Shown in pieces: positions 13,301 to 16,264 of a stretch of DNA of 16,264 bases. Made by a program: the position numbers and the translations under genes. Origin of the DNA: CAZWUZ01 sp964637655 [NCBI: uncultured bacterium] (GTDB taxonomy: Bacteria > DAOPZR01); the NCBI GenBank assembly GCA_964637655.1, contig CAZWUZ010000047.1:1-16264 (forward strand), read 5' to 3'. Within the stretch, counting starts at the first letter, position 1. Each line of letters opens with the position of its first letter. Under the pieces are notes generated by a model. That model was not told the origin of the DNA. It made no database searches and saw only the letters and a program-made list of their open reading frames with translations.

Positions 13301-15492
13301 TTGTCGTGCATTATGCCTCGGGCACGGACGAAACCGCATTCAGCGGCACCAACAGCGTCATGCATCTGTATGCCAACACCAGCGACGTACTGGTGAACGG
13401 CACGCGCGACGCGGTCGGCCTGCACACTTCGACGACGAACGACAGCCGCAATATCATCGATTTTGTCGCGTGGGCGGTAACTCCCGGCACGGCGCTGACC
13501 GATGCGCAGAATGCGGTGGATGCCGGGCAATGGCCGTCCACCACGACGCAGGTGGACATCACTGACGCAATCGGTCGGTCGATATTCCGCTATACGGACG
13601 GGGCGGACAGCAACAGCACGGATACGGGTGACTGGACGCAACTGGCGAATGCCGACCGGTTCCTCTATTCCTGCGGCGGGACGAACCGCTCCAATCTGGC
13701 GGGGACGCTGACCGGCGCGGCGTCGCTTACGGTGATATCAACCACCAATGACGGGACGGGCTATCGGGGCGCGGTCGGCGACACCGCCCTCATCCGGCTG
13801 GTCGGCACGGACAATGACCCGGGCTGCACCAATACCACCACCTGCACCGTGGTGTCGAGCACCACGGACGGCAGCGGCAAGGTGGTGCTGAAACTGACGG
13901 AAACCGGGCTGAACACGGGCATTTTCGAGGGGTATCTGCAGCTGCGGTCGCTGTCGAGCGACGCGCAGTGGTGGATCGGTTGCGCCAGCGGGGAAATCGT
14001 CACCATCCGCGCGCTGGAAAATTACGCGCTGTTCGATACGATTGTTATCGGGGCCTCGGCCGCGCCCGGGGTGAGTGCACTGCTCATCAACGAGTTCATG
14101 GCGGCCGCCACGGGCGAAAATGCGACTGAATACATCGAAATCTACAACCCGACGGACACGGACATCCTCATTGCCGGCTGCTACCTCGATGATATCAATG
14201 CCGGTGGCTCAGCCCCGTACCAGATCCCGACGGCAGGCAACGCGAGCGATACCATTCCCGCGCGCGGGTTCAAGGTTTATTACGGTGCGACGACCGGGAT
14301 TACCCTGAACAACAGCAGTCCGTACGATGATGTGCGGCTGCTGGCGCCGGACGGCTCGGTCATCGACCAGCGCACCTATGCGTCCACGAGCAGCAACATC
14401 TCCGAGGGACGCTGCCACGACGGGTCGGGCATCTGGCGGCTGTTCGACACGGTGAATACCCCGGCTCCGTCACCCGGGGCGACCAACAACCCGGCGCCGG
14501 TCATCACGCAGATCAACCTCAGTTCGAGCGCGTCCGGACGCATCTACTGGAACGGGGTGCAGGATACGTCGCTGGCGGGCGGCGTGGTGGCAACAACCTG
14601 CACGTTCAGCAGCAGCGGCGTCGCGCAGAACGTCTCCATCACGGTGTACGGCATGCGCACCTACGACGACTGCGGCTGCACGGGGAGCGATGCCTTCGGG
14701 GACGGGGTGGTGACGGCAGGCGAAGTGACGATGCCCTACACGCTGACCTACGGCCTCGAGGCGGGGGTGGCGACGCAGAATGTCACGGTCCACCTCACCG
14801 ACACCTGCGGCGCGAGCGATTCGCTGACCATCCGCTTCGTGCAGGACAACACCGCGCCGGCGGCGCCGGCCAACCTGACGGCGAAAGCGGATACGGCGGT
14901 CCCGGATACGGGCGTCTGGCTGGCGTGGAGCAGCGTCAGCGGTGAGACGGTCGGGTATTATGTGTATGTCGACACCGACGGCAACGGTCAGGCGCAGCGG
15001 CTGAGCGGGCTGCTGACCGACACTACCGGCTTCCTCGCTGACAGCCGCTATGTGACGCTGGGCGAAACCTACGTGTTCTTCGTCGTCTGTGTCGATTCGG
15101 TCGGCAACGAGTCGCTGCATTCCGACACCGCGCAGGCGCCCATCCTCATCCCGTACAAACTGCGCGACACGGTGTCACTGGGCGGTACGCCGGTGCCGGC
15201 GCGTCCGGGGGCGACGGTGGCGTGGCGGCTCGGGGTGCGCAATGCGGGTTTCGGCCCGGCGCAGAACGTGGTCATCACCGATGCCCTGGCGACGGATATC
15301 GCGTACAAGACCAATTCCGCCGATACGGTCGCCACACGCGGCTATCAGGCGACCATCGAGTATTCCCATGACAGCGGGGCCACGTGGAATACATCGCAGG
15401 CGGCGCCGGTTACGAATATCCGCTGGACCATCAGCGGTTACCATGCAACCAACAGCATCATTGAGGTGAAATTTGAAACCTACATCCGTTAG
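10384..15492 (+). CDS. Very large exported multidomain surface protein with four lamin-tail domains
   Basis: A 1702-residue protein. Residues 1-27 are a Sec signal peptide: MAEMKKN, the hydrophobic LVGFALMAAIAMQ, then AVAA with cleavage near EGA. After a beta-sandwich-like region (about 28-243) come four lamin-tail domains, each opening with a hydrophobic strand and N/SE (IIFNEVNAYG, VIISEISWGG, VKINEVLIND, LLINEFMAAA), then W/Y-IE/VE-x-Y/H-N, and mostly closing with PG-x-x-N: about 245-428, 738-908, 913-1105 and 1230-1368. Between them lie a domain at 435-735 with the calcium-loop-like DVNGDSAWDTGD (642-653), and one at 1112-1225 with LTETGLNTGIFEG. Fibronectin-III-like (1490-1585) and DUF11-like (1588-1702) modules end it. 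No transmembrane anchor or recognised C-terminal sorting signal is visible. An in-frame ATG at 10234 is upstream noncoding sequence. Codons look less GC-biased than in neighbours. Adhesion or a cell-surface structural role is inference only. Confidence 0.88.
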   Translation: MAEMKKNVHILVGFALMAAIAMQAVAAEGAIYLSDTRPYYQPFSIGLGDTYPPTDWKMGGRADTELGTYASTAYKQTNMVAGNSYGSAESNDTCNFWDGADFNSTERAIGFLGGSSLHGGNIYADFQNTSGRAYSSVTVSYSIEKYRNGSNVDGFSMRLYYSTDGSTWTLANTTSFTADGDNNGYADAPGSTTRIDTLTINVSVANNAHLYLCWNYGKTKDSTGLWTSAQALGLDDVIVQASSQARIIFNEVNAYGTPDWIEFYVVQGGILADTIVKSNGDVDTVGPAVSVATGDYIVLYSGSGTNDAAKTDGSDPTFWEFYWSGGPTGTDDTYRLYMSGSTTIQDFVGWATQDATLNADDKEALMAAYADGQWDTFGNSPDAMDFVRSSGADGVCARNQFSTDTNSRYGWEWINTGDGTPGSANTNFRNAQGEGYWEVVTPATVTPGSSGTWEFRYRRGNTVFSKGYLTFTVPTGWTKPQCSNAGAAGYTVVLGDINDLSSGAELCITEDSTVIIAVNTLAAGESVTIVYGYGGGAAAATAPAGAGTYTFAMMSDPLGSNVSALDSSPTLTVGTPPQVILKNVPDTTLYADSRNATLLAGRVVGDASGDTLLGLTVTNIGTATSSDTADSGNQGGLSLWLDVNGDSAWDTGDSWVATLNYRGAGLWGFSSSTVLMPGGVFNFVVTTNIGATPTDGHTFQLRIGANNVQTSELGLGPAADTTNTGVQTISALSGYTGPGSVIISEISWGGSGGGAGTEWFELHNKTGTAISLNGWVIGDQDGAGCTHTFGAVTIPAYGYFLCEASEGATSVAADDIYGDDAGNLALNNAGDNLVLINSSGVTVDEVSFTSSWPAGAASGGLGSGYVSMERRDLDTAVAAGYRSNWLSGPYTVACGALGGVSGTPGAANSMAGWNSVKINEVLINDVASPDESEWVEIYNAGTTPVNIYNWELTNYNSNDKTLPQTAIPPKGFIVVHYASGTDETAFSGTNSVMHLYANTSDVLVNGTRDAVGLHTSTTNDSRNIIDFVAWAVTPGTALTDAQNAVDAGQWPSTTTQVDITDAIGRSIFRYTDGADSNSTDTGDWTQLANADRFLYSCGGTNRSNLAGTLTGAASLTVISTTNDGTGYRGAVGDTALIRLVGTDNDPGCTNTTTCTVVSSTTDGSGKVVLKLTETGLNTGIFEGYLQLRSLSSDAQWWIGCASGEIVTIRALENYALFDTIVIGASAAPGVSALLINEFMAAATGENATEYIEIYNPTDTDILIAGCYLDDINAGGSAPYQIPTAGNASDTIPARGFKVYYGATTGITLNNSSPYDDVRLLAPDGSVIDQRTYASTSSNISEGRCHDGSGIWRLFDTVNTPAPSPGATNNPAPVITQINLSSSASGRIYWNGVQDTSLAGGVVATTCTFSSSGVAQNVSITVYGMRTYDDCGCTGSDAFGDGVVTAGEVTMPYTLTYGLEAGVATQNVTVHLTDTCGASDSLTIRFVQDNTAPAAPANLTAKADTAVPDTGVWLAWSSVSGETVGYYVYVDTDGNGQAQRLSGLLTDTTGFLADSRYVTLGETYVFFVVCVDSVGNESLHSDTAQAPILIPYKLRDTVSLGGTPVPARPGATVAWRLGVRNAGFGPAQNVVITDALATDIAYKTNSADTVATRGYQATIEYSHDSGATWNTSQAAPVTNIRWTISGYHATNSIIEVKFETYIR
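15463..15467 (+). promoter_or_regulatory. Ribosome binding site deciding the TTG start of the lipoprotein gene
   Basis: GAGGT inside the last codons of the preceding gene lies 5 nt before TTG 15473. It supports the TTG start and translational coupling with the preceding gene. Confidence 0.55.
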
Positions 15493-16264
15493 CATTCTCC
15501 TGTGCTGTCTGCTCTGCCTGCCGCTGGCAGCGTGCGCCACGACCGCGGATACGGGACCGGGGCCGCTCGACTGGCTGCTGACCCCGGTGACCTCGGCCAG
15601 CGATCCGCGCGGCGCGCGCGCGACTGAGGTGCGCGTGACGGTGCATGGCGAGAGCACGGCCACGCTGGCGTGGCAGACGGACATCGCCACGACGGAGGAA
15701 GTGCAGTACGGGCCGCTGGATGGCGGCCTGGCGCCGCTACTGACCCTGCGCCCGGCGACAGCCCACGCGATGCTGCTGAGCAACCTGCTGCGCGGCACGG
15801 TGTACCGCTACGCCATCGCGTCGCGCAACGACGTGTCCGGCACCTTCGTCACCGCCGGGATTCCCGCGCTGCGCTACCAGCAGATCCTCGAAACGAAACA
15901 CAATCCGCAGACGCTCGAATTGCGCTGGACAACGAATCTGCCAGCGGACTATTACCTCGGGTTCCGTGCCGCCGGCGAAACGGAATGGACGGTGCAGAAG
16001 AGCGCGACGCGGCACCAGCTGACGCACACGGTACTGTTGGCCGGACTGCAGCCGGAAACGGAGTACGAGTACCTCATCCAGAGTAGTGACAGCAGCGGCT
16101 ACACGGTCAACACCGGGCTGCACCGGGTGACCACACCGGAAAACAACCGCGCGCTCAACTGCCCGGTGGCGGGAACCTTTACGGAGTACCACGATGACCC
16201 GTATGTGGTGCGGGACACGCAGCCGCTGGCCAACATCACCGATGGTGACGATGCGTTTTTCACC
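15473..16264 (+). CDS. Lipoprotein with fibronectin-type domains, 5' part (runs off the window)
   Basis: 264 codons are open from a TTG start to the window edge without a stop. The first residues, MKPTSVSILLCCLLCLPLAAC, form a lipoprotein signal with lipobox LAAC and acylated Cys21; the next residues ATTADTG carry no strong inner-membrane retention signal, so the outer membrane is plausible. Two fibronectin-III or purple-acid-phosphatase-N-like domains follow: about 50-127 (TATLAWQTDIATTEEVQYG, then LSNLLRGTVYRYAIAS) and 134-220 (LELRWTTNLPADYY, then LLAGLQPETEYEYLIQSSD). The last residues, LANITDGDDAFF, resemble the beginning of a discoidin (F5/8 type C) carbohydrate-binding domain. It starts 20 bp inside the end of the large surface-protein gene. 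With no ATG at the right place, the gene is easily missed. Function beyond a surface-exposed lipoprotein is unknown. Confidence 0.8.
   Translation, partial: MKPTSVSILLCCLLCLPLAACATTADTGPGPLDWLLTPVTSASDPRGARATEVRVTVHGESTATLAWQTDIATTEEVQYGPLDGGLAPLLTLRPATAHAMLLSNLLRGTVYRYAIASRNDVSGTFVTAGIPALRYQQILETKHNPQTLELRWTTNLPADYYLGFRAAGETEWTVQKSATRHQLTHTVLLAGLQPETEYEYLIQSSDSSGYTVNTGLHRVTTPENNRALNCPVAGTFTEYHDDPYVVRDTQPLANITDGDDAFFT

Noticed and set aside
10168-13641. The DHH reading frame stays open on the minus strand for a further 3474 bases, antisense to the surface-protein gene, giving an apparent 1537-residue protein.
   Set aside because: The upstream translation is Arg/His/Val-rich antisense shadow of a GC-biased gene, the sense strand has a clear signal peptide and domains, and a ribosome binding site marks the ATG at 10167.
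1-16264. CRISPR arrays, tRNA or rRNA genes, insertion sequences, phage genes, toxin-antitoxin pairs.
   Set aside because: Looked for throughout; no regularly spaced repeats, transposase motifs, terminal inverted repeats or RNA gene signatures were seen.

Overview
The window looks like chromosomal DNA from a GC-rich, Gram-negative-type bacterium. GC is high across nearly all coding DNA, intergenic gaps are very short, and a lipoprotein with a classical lipobox and a very large Sec-exported multidomain surface protein are present. Lamin-tail-domain proteins and multidomain STAS proteins of this kind suggest an environmental lineage, perhaps a PVC/FCB-type or candidate phylum, but nothing here fixes the taxonomy. 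I see no phage, insertion sequence, CRISPR array, tRNA or rRNA.

Region 1 (1-3879, + strand): the 3' end of a sodium:solute symporter, then a tight three-gene surface-polysaccharide block. It holds two GT4 glycosyltransferases and a polyprenyl-phosphate sugar-1-phosphate transferase. Junctions are 4 bp apart, overlapping by 1 bp, and 1 bp apart, so the set is probably one operon. The last enzyme would load the first sugar phosphate on the lipid carrier and the two GT4 enzymes would extend it.

Region 2 (3895-10167, - strand): four genes read leftward. A DHH/DHHA1 phosphoesterase comes first. A gap of about 100 bp follows, holding a possible terminator and a good -35/-10 promoter. Then come guanine deaminase, a three-part STAS / unknown / kinase-like protein, and 4-alpha-glucanotransferase. 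The last three are spaced 16 bp apart and by an ATGA overlap, so a signalling-type protein sits inside a small metabolic operon. This is the most unusual gene grouping in the window.

Region 3 (10168-10383): a 216-bp AT-rich divergent intergenic region, strikingly different in composition from its surroundings, with two perfect inverted repeats and a ribosome binding site at each end.

Region 4 (10384-16264, + strand): a 1702-residue exported protein with four lamin-tail domains and further beta-sandwich modules. A lipoprotein that starts with TTG overlaps its 3' end by 20 bp and runs off the window. They are probably co-translated and may form a cell-surface pair.
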